Shown: positions 35,964-45,269, numbered from the stretch's first letter. The stretch: DNA of 64,000 nt from Occallatibacter sp. (GCA_031296305.1 JARLFZ010000002.1:62001-126000); one strand, 5' to 3'. Program-made: numbers and translations. The notes: generated from the sequence alone by a model not told the origin.

Positions 35964-36719
35964 CTAGTTTTCCGTTTCCACCGCCGTAATCTTGCAATTC
36001 ACCTTGGCCGCTCCCTGGGCCTCGGCACCGATCGAGAATGTCGGCAGAGTCACGGTTGCCCCCGGCGGCGCCGGTCCGGTCAGCGTGACCTGGTCTTGCG
36101 TAAGCTCTTGCCCGTTGGCATCCATCTGCGAGCACCCCAGCCTTGCCGCCTGGAGGGGGACGTTCGATCCGTTCAGCCATTGTCCCTGCGTGACCTGGAT
36201 TTGGCCGTTCACGGCATTGTAGCCGCCTTCAGTAAACTTCTGAGCCGCGATGATGGCGTCATTCCCACCACCCCCACCACCGCCGCCGCCGCCCGGTCCC
36301 GGCTGAGTCTGCCCGGCCGGGGTCCCGCCCGGAGTCTGGTTCTGATCGTGGGTGCCGACATAATAGAGGCCATACAAGACGGCAGCGGCAATCACCACGT
36401 AAAGCAGTGTGTTGTTTTTCGCCGGCAGCGCACCTGGGGGCGCGCCCATGATGATAGGAATCTGCCCCTGTGGCGGAGGAAATTGCGGAGGCATCCCCGT
36501 GAACGGTTGCGCGGGCGGCGGCGGAGGATATTGTGGAGGCATCCCCCCGAACGGCTGCACAGGTTGCGGTGGGATTGCCACTTGCGGAGCCGGTGCTTGC
36601 GGAGCAGCCGCTGGCATAGCCGGTGCGCCTCCCGCCTTCGCTGTCTGGTCAGCTCCGCATTTCGCGCAGAAATGCGATTCCCCTTCCAACTGAGCGCCAC
36701 AACTGCTGCAGAATGTCAT
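35964..36719 (-). CDS. Zinc-ribbon membrane protein, copy 1
   Basis: 251 residues. N-terminal zinc ribbon FCSSCGAQLEGESHFCAKCG, a Pro/Gly/Gln-rich linker of about 70 residues with repeated GGMPPQ or TGMPPQ, one membrane helix (LLYVVIAAAVLYGLYYVG), a Gly run, and a C-terminal domain of about 100 residues with two Cys (ARLGCSQM and KVNCKITAV) and the phrase [15 protein letters not shown]. By topology the ribbon is cytoplasmic and the C-terminal domain periplasmic. The role is unknown. ATG 36719 has GGAGAAGGA upstream. It is a tandem duplicate of the next gene. Confidence 0.8.
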   Translation of the reverse strand: MTFCSSCGAQLEGESHFCAKCGADQTAKAGGAPAMPAAAPQAPAPQVAIPPQPVQPFGGMPPQYPPPPPAQPFTGMPPQFPPPQGQIPIIMGAPPGALPAKNNTLLYVVIAAAVLYGLYYVGTHDQNQTPGGTPAGQTQPGPGGGGGGGGGGNDAIIAAQKFTEGGYNAVNGQIQVTQGQWLNGSNVPLQAARLGCSQMDANGQELTQDQVTLTGPAPPGATVTLPTFSIGAEAQGAAKVNCKITAVETEN

Positions 36720-36928
36720 GACTTTTCCTTCTCCTTCAACAAAATTTATCTCGACGCCGCCTTGCTCAGGCCAGTCGCCGCTCAAGCATCGAAACCGCTG
36801 CGTACTCGGTCTGTTGCAGCCCGCGCATCAACGCCGAAGCGATTGCATTCACCGAATTGCGCAAAACCTGTCCTGAAGAATGCGAAATCCGCACGTCGAA
36901 ATCCGCACCTCCATGATATGCCTCGTCC

Positions 36929-37741
36929 TTAGTTTGCCGGTTGCACTGCCACGATGCCGCATTTCATATTGGCCGCACCCTGTGCCTCGGCTCCCAGAGT
37001 GAATGGCTGGATGTTGATGGTCTGCCCCGGCTGCACCGGGCCATTGAGGACTTTCGTCAACTGCGAAAGGGGCTGGTTGTTGGCGCCGTACTGAATGCAT
37101 TCCAGCTGCGCCGCCTGGATGGTGACATTCGAGCCGTTCCGCCACTCCGCCTGCGTGATCTGGATTTGCCCATTCGAAGGTTGCCCCTTCCAGGCAAATT
37201 GCTGCGCCTGCACCAGGGCCTGATTCGCGCCACCTTGTCCTCCCGGTTGTTGCCCCGGCTGCTGCCCCGGATACCCTCCCGGCTGCTGCTGCGGATACCC
37301 CGTTGGTTGTTGCCCCGGATATCCTCCCGGTTGCTGTCCCGGATTCCCTCCCGGTTGCTGCCCCGGCTGTTGCCCGGGGTTGCCCGGCTGTTGCCCGGGG
37401 TTACCCGGCTGCTGCCCGGGGTTCCCCGGCTGAGTCTGCGCGGTCGGCGTTGGCTGCGGCTGGGGCCGCACGTAGTGCGTGTAGTAGTAATACCCTCCTG
37501 CTGCAACGACGAGGGCCGCCACCCACATCATCCCACTCTTCCTCGCCGGAGCCGGCGGCGGCATCGCTACCGACATCGGAACTTGCCCCGGCGCCACAAA
37601 CGGCATGTGAGCAGCCGGGGTCATTGGAACAGCCGCCGGAGCCGGCGCACCTCCCGCCTTCGCCGTCTGGTCAGCTCCGCATTTCGCGCAGAAGCGCGAA
37701 TCCCCATCCAACTGAGCACCACAACTATTGCAGAATGCCAT
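36929..37741 (-). CDS. Zinc-ribbon membrane protein, copy 2, with PGQQPG repeats
   Basis: 270 residues with the same plan as its neighbour: zinc ribbon [19 protein letters not shown], linker, one helix ([17 protein letters not shown]), then a low-complexity region of about 90 residues built from PGQQPG and PGGYPGQQ units, and the shared C-terminal domain ([21 protein letters not shown]). The ribbon and C-terminal domain are nearly identical to copy 1, while the repeat region is specific to this copy and may vary in length between strains. AGAGG lies about 8 bases before ATG 37741. Confidence 0.8.
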   Translation of the reverse strand: MAFCNSCGAQLDGDSRFCAKCGADQTAKAGGAPAPAAVPMTPAAHMPFVAPGQVPMSVAMPPPAPARKSGMMWVAALVVAAGGYYYYTHYVRPQPQPTPTAQTQPGNPGQQPGNPGQQPGNPGQQPGQQPGGNPGQQPGGYPGQQPTGYPQQQPGGYPGQQPGQQPGGQGGANQALVQAQQFAWKGQPSNGQIQITQAEWRNGSNVTIQAAQLECIQYGANNQPLSQLTKVLNGPVQPGQTINIQPFTLGAEAQGAANMKCGIVAVQPAN

Positions 37742-37827
37742 AGCGTTTTCCTCTCATCACACAGATTTCATCTCAGTGCCGCAAAGATCCGCCCAGCCGC
37801 TATTCCAGCGTCGGACGGCCCCTGCGC

Positions 37828-39288
37828 CTACACCGCAAACCGCTTCTGTCCAAGCCCCAATGTCGCTTCCACATGGTTCAGCGTGGCTTGCAGTTGCGCC
37901 TTCTTTACGTCCCTCACCTGGTTCAGACCCTGCTGAATCATGGTGAAGAGTACGTACCATGAGATCACCGCCGTAAAAGCCATGATTCCGTAAAGAACCC
38001 AGTTGTCCGTGGTTTGCTGGGAGTCGGTCGTGGGATTGAAGAGATTTGGGAAGGTGACCGTTATGTCCCAAAGCGTATGCATCAGCACCGGAATAAGGAA
38101 CGCCATCAGGAAGCGTCCATCCGTAAGCATTCCTAAGCTCGTCGGCCTGTCCTGTTTCACACGCCAGAAGGCGCCTGCGGCAATCGCCGTCCACACCGGA
38201 TGCCCAAATGGAGCCAAAACCCCGCGCAACTCCAGCAAGCTCACCATCGATGCCACAGCGTCCGTGGTAGCCTGGTTCACCGCCGCTACAGCCTGCGTCT
38301 GGGTGATCTGACCCTGCGCCAACTTCGCCACCGCCTGGATGGTCTCTGTTTGCAAAACCGATACGAAGCCGGCGCCCGAGTTGAATAACGCGTAGCCGCA
38401 AGTCTCGAAGCACGCAAAACCCGCGCCCGCCGCGCACCCGAAAAGGATTCCGTTCAGCTCGAACTTGTAGCCCGCGCCGCGCATGCCGTACATCACCAGG
38501 ATCACCGCGAGCAGCTTCGAGCTCTCCTCTATAGGGCCTGGGAAGTTGGCGATGGCCTGAACCTGGTACTCAAGGATAGCCATGCACAATCCCACCACGC
38601 CCCCTACCAGGAACAGCTTGCCCAACTGGATCACCGAAACGTTGCGCGGCGTATTCATCTCGAAGATGAACACCAGCGTCGCCAGCGGCATCGCGAACGC
38701 TCCCATGAACACCAGAGCCGGCAACAGGTTCAATTCCTTTTGCCCGGTGAAATAAAAAACGCCCCACAATACCAAAGCCGCGACCCCCAGGAGCATCAGC
38801 ATGCGGAAGAACATCCACGGCTTGGGCCAGCTCGTGTCCACCATCTCGATGGGCGGCGTCGTCAACGCCGAGCCCACCATGGCGTACTCTTCCTCGGCGC
38901 GCGGATCGTGGTGCTTGAATGTTTCGCTGAACGTCTGGCTCAGGCTGAACCCTTCCAGCTGATCCGTTGACGCGATGTGCCGAATCTGCGCCTGGATGCT
39001 CTGCAGCAGACCCACCCCACCATGCGGCTGCATTCCTTGCGCGGGAACGTAATACACCTGCTGCGGTCCCCCGGGGTAGGCCTGGTAGGTTACGGGTACC
39101 ATGCCCGGTGGCGGCGCCTGCGCACCTGGGTACGCGCCCGGATAAGCGGCCGGCGTTGCTGACGGTTGGGGCGCAGCGGCGAAGGATGCGGCTGCTTGCG
39201 GACTGCTCGCGGCGCTCATCGGAGTTCCGCAACTCTTGCAAAATTTGTTTTCCGGCAGACATGCCGTTCCACAACGGGGACAGTTCAC
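37828..39288 (-). CDS. PrsW-family intramembrane protease with N-terminal zinc ribbon, copy 1
   Basis: 486 residues. A zinc ribbon (CPRCGTACLPENKFCKSCG), a Pro/Ala/Tyr-rich linker, a conserved cytoplasmic stretch (WPKPWMFFRML), then about eight membrane helices with the PrsW signatures: PIEESSKLL (EExxK) near residue 257, GAGFACFETCGYA (FE motif) and VLMHTLWD. PrsW proteases cleave membrane anti-sigma factors; the target here is unknown. The start is GTG 39288 because AGGAGG sits 4 bases upstream and the length then equals copy 2. A TTG at 39327 is less likely. Confidence 0.85.
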   Translation of the reverse strand: MNCPRCGTACLPENKFCKSCGTPMSAASSPQAAASFAAAPQPSATPAAYPGAYPGAQAPPPGMVPVTYQAYPGGPQQVYYVPAQGMQPHGGVGLLQSIQAQIRHIASTDQLEGFSLSQTFSETFKHHDPRAEEEYAMVGSALTTPPIEMVDTSWPKPWMFFRMLMLLGVAALVLWGVFYFTGQKELNLLPALVFMGAFAMPLATLVFIFEMNTPRNVSVIQLGKLFLVGGVVGLCMAILEYQVQAIANFPGPIEESSKLLAVILVMYGMRGAGYKFELNGILFGCAAGAGFACFETCGYALFNSGAGFVSVLQTETIQAVAKLAQGQITQTQAVAAVNQATTDAVASMVSLLELRGVLAPFGHPVWTAIAAGAFWRVKQDRPTSLGMLTDGRFLMAFLIPVLMHTLWDITVTFPNLFNPTTDSQQTTDNWVLYGIMAFTAVISWYVLFTMIQQGLNQVRDVKKAQLQATLNHVEATLGLGQKRFAV

Positions 39289-39616
39289 AAAACCTCCTGT
39301 ATCGCTTGGCCGGGGGATGTTATGCAAGGTAGCATTACAACCTCCGCAAAGTAAAGAAACTTTTCGACATCGCTGAAGCCGTGCCAGAAAATCCGGCCGG
39401 CGCGCGCAAACCTTCGGCTACCGAAAGCAACTGACCGAGCCGTGATCGCCCCGGAAAAAACTGGGGAACCGCCAGTTGCGTTGAGCGTCCTGCACGTGTT
39501 TGATCGCCCAACGCAACAAGGTCGTGTTTCAAAACCGCAACCCGAATCTGCAAGTCCGTCAACAGACTCTTAAGCAAGATCAATGCCACTACCGATCATG
39601 TCCCGTCAGCCGCAGC

Positions 39617-41077
39617 TCACATCCCTGCCGGAGCCTGCTGCTGCACTACCGCAGGAACCCTCGCTCCGAGCCCCAGCGTCTGTTCCACGTGGACCAATGT
39701 GTGCTCCAGTTGCGCCTTCTGCATGTCCCTCACCTGGTGCAGGCCCTGCTGGACCATACCGAACAGCACGTAATACGAGGTCAGTCCCGTAGCCGCCCAC
39801 AGGCAATACATCACAACATCGCTGATATTCGGGATGAGGATACCTGCATCCCAAATCGTATGCATCGCCACGGGAATGATGAATGCCCGCAGGAATCGCC
39901 CGTCCAACAGCATCTGCACGGTCGCTGTTCTATCCCCTTTTACCCGCCAGAACGCGCCCGCCGTGATCGCGGTCCATACGATGTGTCCGAACGGCGAAAG
40001 CAGCCCGCGCATGTTCAGCGCGCTGATCGTGGATTTCATCGCCGGCATCAGCGCGGCCGCCAGAGGCGATCCATTTGGAAGTGTGGCCATCCCACCACCC
40101 CCGACGAACGCGATGATTCCCTGCGCAAACTGGTCCAGCCCGTAGCCCAGCGTCTCAGAGCACGCAAAACCTGCGCCCACCGTCGCACCAAACAGGATTC
40201 CGTTCAGTTGGTACGGGAACCGCGAGCCACGCACGCGGTAGGTCACGACAATCACCGCCAGCAGCTTCGCCGTCTCCTCCACAATGCCCGGCATATTGCC
40301 GAAAATAGGAATCAAATACCACAGCGTAATCATCACCACGGCGAGCCCGCCGCCGATGACAAATAGTTGGATCACTTCGGCAATCGAAACATTGCGCGGT
40401 GTGTTCAACTCCCAGATCAGCGTCAGTGTCGCAATGGGCACCGCAAACGTCGCCAACACCATGATCGCGATCATGGGCTTTTCATTCAGGGTATAGAGGA
40501 ACAGTGCGTAAATCGCAGCATAGGCAAGCACTAAACCCGCGAGCACGCGGAAGAACATCCACGGCTTGGGCCAGTTGGTGTCCACCATCTCGAGTGGTGG
40601 CGTGGTTCGCGGCGAGCCCACTGAGAGGTATTCCTCCACCGCTTCCGGCCCGCGCTTCGTGAAAGTCTCTTGAAAAAGCTCCTTCAAGCTGAATCCCTCC
40701 AGCTTGTCGGTCGAGGCCAGGTCCCGGATCTTTTCCCGGATGCTCGCCATCAGTCCGCCTGCTGCTCCCGCCGCTCCCGGGTGTGCGCCCTGCGCCGCGG
40801 GGACGTAGTACACCTGCTGCGGACCGCCGGGGTAGGACTGGTACATCATGGGCACCATGCCCGGAGGCACGCCCGAAGCACCCGGATAAGCGGCCGCCGA
40901 GGCGGCCGGCTGTTGCGCAGCCGCGGGCGCGGTCCATGGGGCGGCCGGCGCGGCGGCGGCTGGTGCACTGCCTGCAGCGGCGGCTTGTGCACTGCCCGCG
41001 GCGCCTACTGGAGCGCCGCAGCTTTGGCAGAACTTGTGCTCCGAATCGGTTGCCTTTCCACAGCGGGGACAAAACAT
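39617..41077 (-). CDS. PrsW-family intramembrane protease with N-terminal zinc ribbon, copy 2
   Basis: 486 residues, the same length and domain order as copy 1: zinc ribbon CPRCGKATDSEHKFCQSCG, Ala/Pro-rich linker, WPKPWMFFRVL, then the polytopic domain with GIVEETAKLL (EExxK) near residue 265, GAGFACSETLGYG (SE where copy 1 has FE) and VAMHTIWDAG. It is the most upstream gene of the minus-strand array. AGGAG precedes ATG 41077. The two copies have diverged well beyond recent duplication, especially in the linker. Confidence 0.85.
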   Translation of the reverse strand: MFCPRCGKATDSEHKFCQSCGAPVGAAGSAQAAAAGSAPAAAAPAAPWTAPAAAQQPAASAAAYPGASGVPPGMVPMMYQSYPGGPQQVYYVPAAQGAHPGAAGAAGGLMASIREKIRDLASTDKLEGFSLKELFQETFTKRGPEAVEEYLSVGSPRTTPPLEMVDTNWPKPWMFFRVLAGLVLAYAAIYALFLYTLNEKPMIAIMVLATFAVPIATLTLIWELNTPRNVSIAEVIQLFVIGGGLAVVMITLWYLIPIFGNMPGIVEETAKLLAVIVVTYRVRGSRFPYQLNGILFGATVGAGFACSETLGYGLDQFAQGIIAFVGGGGMATLPNGSPLAAALMPAMKSTISALNMRGLLSPFGHIVWTAITAGAFWRVKGDRTATVQMLLDGRFLRAFIIPVAMHTIWDAGILIPNISDVVMYCLWAATGLTSYYVLFGMVQQGLHQVRDMQKAQLEHTLVHVEQTLGLGARVPAVVQQQAPAGM

Positions 41078-41378
41078 AGTGATCTCCTGTCTTGGGGTTC
41101 GGGGGTGCCTAAGAAATTAGCACCTCTAAGTCCGTAAAGTAAAGAATACTTTGAAGAAAAAAGCATAAAGTTCCTCCGCGGGGACCGCCGGTCCGTCGCC
41201 GGAGGATTCCGCAAGCCGGCATCAAACGGCAAAACTCAAGAGCTCCGGGTTACGAAATCGAACGCGTGACCTCAGATCACGGGCACAACTTCCCATGCCT
41301 CATCCGGACCGTGGCCACGGCTGAAGTAACTCTTTGACTGGATCGGTGTCTAATCTGATCAGGGAGCAGAGATTCCAA
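41078..41378. other. Divergent intergenic region, no gene
   Basis: Contains the promoter side of the zinc-ribbon/PrsW array and of the plus-strand gene at 41379. AT-rich at 41130-41170. No motif could be fixed. Confidence 0.4.
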
Positions 41379-42170
41379 GTGGTCTTATTTCGCTTTTCCC
41401 GATCTGCGGGATTTCTTGTCTTGGTGTTGGCGGCGTTGTCGACCTCTGTAAGGTCTCAACCTTCTGTCCACAGCGCCGGCAGTTCGCCGTCGGCGCCGGA
41501 GTCCGGCAATTTTGTGATCGCGCAGCACGGTCACGCAGTGGGCACAGCCAGTTTTCAATTCACAGCCACCAACCAGGGTTACGAATCTACCTCGCTGGTC
41601 AAGGTGACCATGCAAGGCCTCGACTACGCGCTTTCGAAGACCGAGCAGCTTTCCCCTGCCAACCAGCTCGAGCACGTGCAGTTGAGCGCAATCGTGAACG
41701 GCGAGGCAGTGAACGTAGTGGCGGCTCCCGATGCGGCGCAATTCCTGCTGAATATCTCTGCCAGCGGAAAGAGCTCCACCACGCGGCTGGCTGCGCATCC
41801 CGGCGCGGTGTTCCTTGCCGACTTCGATCCCGGCGCCCTGGAAACGCTTCTGGCGCTCGCTGTGCTGCAAAACAATCGCGACCTGTGGGTGATTCTCCCC
41901 AAAAACGCAGGCTCCATTGAGCCAGTGCAACTGGCCACCTACGCCGATCAGCAGGGAACTCTCGACGGCCAGCCCATCACCGTGCATCATCTTGTCGCCA
42001 CCATCGCCGGAGCCAATACCGATCTCTTTTCCGGTCCGGAGAATCAACTTCTCCAGGCGGAATTGCCGGAGGAGGGCTTTGCCCTCGTGCGCAAGGGCTT
42101 TGTCCTAACCCCGCCCGCCAAACCCGTCGCCCCACTGGAGGGGCTGGCCCCGTCGGCGCCAGGAATATAG
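41379..42170 (+). CDS. Secreted protein of unknown function
   Basis: 263 residues. Signal peptide (SAGFLVLVLAALSTSVRSQ), a Ser-rich linker, then a strand-rich domain (FVIAQHGHAVGTASFQFTA, SLVKVTMQGLDYALSKTEQ, VNGEAVNVVAAPDAAQFLLN) and a second part (PGALETLLALAVLQNNRDLWVILPK). The pattern of alternating strands suggests an extracytoplasmic barrel or sandwich, but I do not recognise the family. The start is uncertain: GTG 41379 gives the best signal peptide; GTG 41346 and TTG 41334 are in frame, and AGGGAG lies 12 bases before 41379. Confidence 0.6.
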   Translation: MVLFRFSRSAGFLVLVLAALSTSVRSQPSVHSAGSSPSAPESGNFVIAQHGHAVGTASFQFTATNQGYESTSLVKVTMQGLDYALSKTEQLSPANQLEHVQLSAIVNGEAVNVVAAPDAAQFLLNISASGKSSTTRLAAHPGAVFLADFDPGALETLLALAVLQNNRDLWVILPKNAGSIEPVQLATYADQQGTLDGQPITVHHLVATIAGANTDLFSGPENQLLQAELPEEGFALVRKGFVLTPPAKPVAPLEGLAPSAPGI

Positions 42171-42199
42171 GACCGGTTACATCAATCGAACTTTGAAAG

Positions 42200-42253
42200 G
42201 GCACGGCTTCAGCCGTGCCATGGAAGGCGCATGGATAGTGGGGTTTTAACCCC
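42200..42253. repeat. Paired palindromes, REP-like locus C
   Basis: First: perfect 9-bp arms 42200-42208 and 42211-42219 (GGCACGGCT-TC-AGCCGTGCC). Second: GGGGTT-TT-AACCCC at 42240-42253. The gap is 20 bases. Confidence 0.75.
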
Positions 42254-42441
42254 CGAGGGACGTTTTCAGCCGTCTCGAATGATCTATGCAACCTATATAG
42301 ATTGATTCCGCTGCCCGGACAGCAACTATCCGCTCCAGAAACGGTCTAATTATCAGACCAATCCGCATCCACCAAGGCACTTTGTGGCGCATGCGGCTCG
42401 ACGTACACTGGAGAAGCTCTCGATTGTCCGCACTCTCCCTC

Positions 42442-43620
42442 ATGTGCCGTAAGGCAACCCTCGCCATTGCTCTCGTGGCTCTGACCGCGGCCGGCGTTCA
42501 TGCCGCGTCCACTTCCACGCCGGCGAAGTTGCACCAGCACCCCTCCGCCACGGCCCGCGCACAGACAACGCATCACGCCACGCTCGCCCCCGGCAACCAT
42601 CGCACCGCGCCAGCGCACACGCGCGCTCAAACCCAGGCCAGCACTACGCGCAAGCCCACGTCCCGGGCGGCGGGACTCGCCACCCGGCGCAAGCTTGCGC
42701 ATCAACAGCATGTGCGGCGCAATGTGAACTTCCACGTGGATCCATCGCATGCCACCTCCCGCCCGGTGAGCGAACGCGCGCTTCGTTCAACGAAGGAAAC
42801 TCGCGCCGCCCCGGCGATGGAATTTGCATCGGCCTCTCCAGTTTTCCTGTCGCGGCCCGCGCAGGCAGAAGAACCCGCGCCAGAAGAATTGCAGCAGCCT
42901 GCCGCCAAAACCCCAGACGCCAAGACCCCAGACGCCAAGACCCCCAACGCCAAGACTGAGCAAGCCTCGCTGCGGGTTCCGCTTCGCGCCAATCCAGCGC
43001 CGTTGCGAGGCTCCCACGAATCTTTAGAGCGGCAGAATGCGCGCCTCGATGCCGACGGTTTGGAGCGCATTGAGGACGAATCCGACCTCGCGGATCGCAT
43101 CGACCGCAAGCTGCTCGTGCCCATCCCGGCATCGAGCGCGCTGGCGGTAAATGCCGAACTGTCTGCGACCCACCGCTATTGCCGGCCGTGGACAGCGCTT
43201 TTCCTCGCTGACCTCGCGCGGGCGCACAACGCGGCATTCCACCGGCCGCTCGAGGTGAGCTCGGCGGTGCGCACCATGGAATACCAGAAGCGCTTGATGG
43301 AGATCAACGGCAACGCAGCGCCAGCAGAAGGCGACATTGTGAGCCCGCACTTGACCGGCGCGACCATTGACATTGCGAAAGATGGCTTGAGCCGCAAAGA
43401 ACTCGCCTGGATGCGCAGCCGGCTGCTGGCGCTCGAAGCCGCCGACAAAATCGACGTGGAAGAAGAGTTTCGCCAAGCCTGCTTCCACATCACGGTGTAC
43501 AAGAGCTACACCCCGCCAAGCACGCCGCGCCCCGCCACCCAGGCCGGCAGCGGAAGCGCCGGTACCAAGCGCCACAAAGCTGCCGATCACTCCGGGGCCG
43601 TCGCTGCGCAAGGCCTGTGA
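42442..43620 (+). CDS. DUF5715 family, M15-peptidase-like secreted protein
   Basis: 392 residues. Signal peptide (ATLAIALVALTAAGVHAA), about 150 residues rich in His, Arg, Thr and Ala, a short tandem repeat (KTPDAKTPDAKTPNAKT), then a C-terminal domain of about 180 residues. The domain contains SPHLTGATIDIA, which fits the M15 metallopeptidase pattern SxHxxGxAxD except Thr for Ala, and CFHITVY near the end as a likely second zinc His. By family logic it would act on peptidoglycan peptides in the periplasm. ATG 42442 gives a clean signal peptide; ATG 42391 is also in frame. Confidence 0.7.
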   Translation: MCRKATLAIALVALTAAGVHAASTSTPAKLHQHPSATARAQTTHHATLAPGNHRTAPAHTRAQTQASTTRKPTSRAAGLATRRKLAHQQHVRRNVNFHVDPSHATSRPVSERALRSTKETRAAPAMEFASASPVFLSRPAQAEEPAPEELQQPAAKTPDAKTPDAKTPNAKTEQASLRVPLRANPAPLRGSHESLERQNARLDADGLERIEDESDLADRIDRKLLVPIPASSALAVNAELSATHRYCRPWTALFLADLARAHNAAFHRPLEVSSAVRTMEYQKRLMEINGNAAPAEGDIVSPHLTGATIDIAKDGLSRKELAWMRSRLLALEAADKIDVEEEFRQACFHITVYKSYTPPSTPRPATQAGSGSAGTKRHKAADHSGAVAAQGL

Positions 43621-43630
43621 CGCGATCGCC

Positions 43631-43658
43631 TTGTAGCGCCGGCTTCCAAGGCGGCTGA
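43631..43658. repeat. Divergent copy of the GCCGG dispersed repeat
   Basis: TTGTAGCGCCGGCTTCC followed by AAGGCGGCTG can form an imperfect hairpin. It resembles the copies at 12873 and 27268 in layout, just after the DUF5715 gene. Confidence 0.4.
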
Positions 43659-43738
43659 AGCATCGGTTTCCCGACCCACGCTTTGCAAAAACCGCTTGTA
43701 GAGCCACGCCTCAAGCGCGAGTCAGACGCTCGTCCCGC

Positions 43739-44818
43739 TCACCGCGCCAGAAAGTTCTCGTTCGCAAGAATGCGATAAAGCGTCGACCGGCTGATCTGGA
43801 GCTGCCGCGCGGTGCGCAGCTTGTTGCCGCGGTTGAGGTCGAGCACGTACTGCACATGGCGGCGGATGACGGCGTCGAGGGACAGGTCGGCAGCCAGGAC
43901 AGCGGCCTTGGGGTCGAAGCTCGCATCAAAGCCGCTCGCTCCAAAGCCTGCTCCGGCCCCCGTGCCGGGGCTAAGGGGCGAGTGCGCCCCGGATTGCAAA
44001 TCGAAAAAGGGTTGCGGCCCATCGGGCAGAGCGAGGTCGAGGGGGCGGATGACGCCGTTATCGGCTTCGAGCAGGGCATTCTCAATGACGCTCAGCAACT
44101 CCCGCACGTTGCCGGGCCACGTGTGCTGCAGAAGGCGGGCGAGCGTGCCGGGTCCAAGCGCGACGGGGCGCTGCTGATAGCGGACGCAGAGCCGATCGAG
44201 CAGAAACTGGGCCAGCGGAGCAATATCTTCGCGGCGCTGGCGCAGCGGCGGAATAGCGAAACGGATGGCGGTCAGGCGGAACGCGAGATCGGGAAGAAGA
44301 AGCCCCTGGCCAGCCATTTGCCGCAGCGGGGTTTGCGAAGAGGCAAGCAAAACGGCGCGGCCAGGCGGGCGATCCTGAAGCGTTTTGAGTACGCCGAGCA
44401 GCAGCCCCTGTCCAGGAGGGGCGAGCAAGTCAACGCGATCAAGATAGGTAAAGCCGGCAAGCGATGAAGGATCGGCGTCGGTGGCCAGCCACTCCCGGGC
44501 GTCGCGGCGCTGAAAGCTGGTGGAGACCAGTGGTGAGCGGCTAAACAAATAGTGGGCGAGGGTGTACTTGCCGCTTCCGTGCTCACCCTCGATGGAGGCA
44601 ACCTGAAGGTGCGGCGCGGCCATCTCTGCTTGCATCAGCAGCTTGCGCCACACCGCGCTGACGCCGACCACGTGGAACGCGGCGGCCGGCGAGTCCAACT
44701 CCACAAGCGTGAGGCCGGAGGCGGAAGGCTGCGTATGCAACTGAGCCGAGCTTTGCATAGTACTCAACGTGCCTCGCCTCTGTGCCAGGTCCCTGTTCTG
44801 ATCCGACACACGGTTCAT
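43739..44818 (-). CDS. AAA+ regulator related to sigma-54 activators, GAFTGA loop absent
   Basis: 359 residues. Central AAA+ domain: GEHGSGKYTLAHYLF near residue 75 (Walker A), GFTYLDRVDLLAPPGQGLLLGVL (Walker B region), FRLTAIRFAIPPLRQRREDIAPLAQFLL and HTWPGNVRELLSVIENAL, then a Fis-type HTH (LRTARQLQISRSTLYRIL) at the very end. The segment that should hold the ESELFGH-GAFTGA loop is shortened and replaced, so contact with sigma-54 is unlikely. No receiver or sensor domain is present. ATG 44818 has GAGG 8 bases upstream. Confidence 0.82.
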   Translation of the reverse strand: MNRVSDQNRDLAQRRGTLSTMQSSAQLHTQPSASGLTLVELDSPAAAFHVVGVSAVWRKLLMQAEMAAPHLQVASIEGEHGSGKYTLAHYLFSRSPLVSTSFQRRDAREWLATDADPSSLAGFTYLDRVDLLAPPGQGLLLGVLKTLQDRPPGRAVLLASSQTPLRQMAGQGLLLPDLAFRLTAIRFAIPPLRQRREDIAPLAQFLLDRLCVRYQQRPVALGPGTLARLLQHTWPGNVRELLSVIENALLEADNGVIRPLDLALPDGPQPFFDLQSGAHSPLSPGTGAGAGFGASGFDASFDPKAAVLAADLSLDAVIRRHVQYVLDLNRGNKLRTARQLQISRSTLYRILANENFLAR

Positions 44819-45269
44819 CGGCGACGCCTCAGAAAACATGAACCAGGCGCCATTGATTCCGGTATAAAAGCAAGACGTTAAAGACGGAATGAGAATGCGA
44901 GACCAATGCCGAAAGGGGCTGCGCCGGCTTGGGCTTGCCGTCAACGAACGATATACTCAAAGGCATCCCCGCCGCGGCGATTTTATGCGCAGCCTGAAGT
45001 TTCCCTGGTGTTTTGGAAACAGGCCGGCGTTGTCCTATCTCTCGGCGGCACTTAGAGAGTGTTTCGGAAATACGGTCCTGTAACAAGGACGCGACTTTAC
45101 TGCTCGCCGAAGAATTCGTCCTTTCGTAGTCGGAGGGAGCGGGAGCCTTCAGCCTCCCGATTAAAGGCCATCGACTGAGCGTGGCTTTAGCCACGGGCCT
45201 TTCACTCGAAGACCTCAGAGAGACTTTTTCAGCAAGCTGTTTAGTCGGGCCGAAAGTGCCAAGGAGCGA
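44819..45269. other. Intergenic region between AAA+ regulator and glycosyltransferase
   Basis: No convincing gene in 450 bases. The right half contains REP-like locus D (45140-45194). The left half is the divergent promoter side of the regulator gene. Confidence 0.45.
45140..45194. repeat. Paired palindromes, REP-like locus D
   Basis: First: 6-bp arms CGGGAG/CTCCCG (45140-45145, 45154-45159) around CCTTCAGC. Second: GTGGCT-TT-AGCCAC at 45181-45194. The gap is 21 bases, close to loci B and C. Confidence 0.65.
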
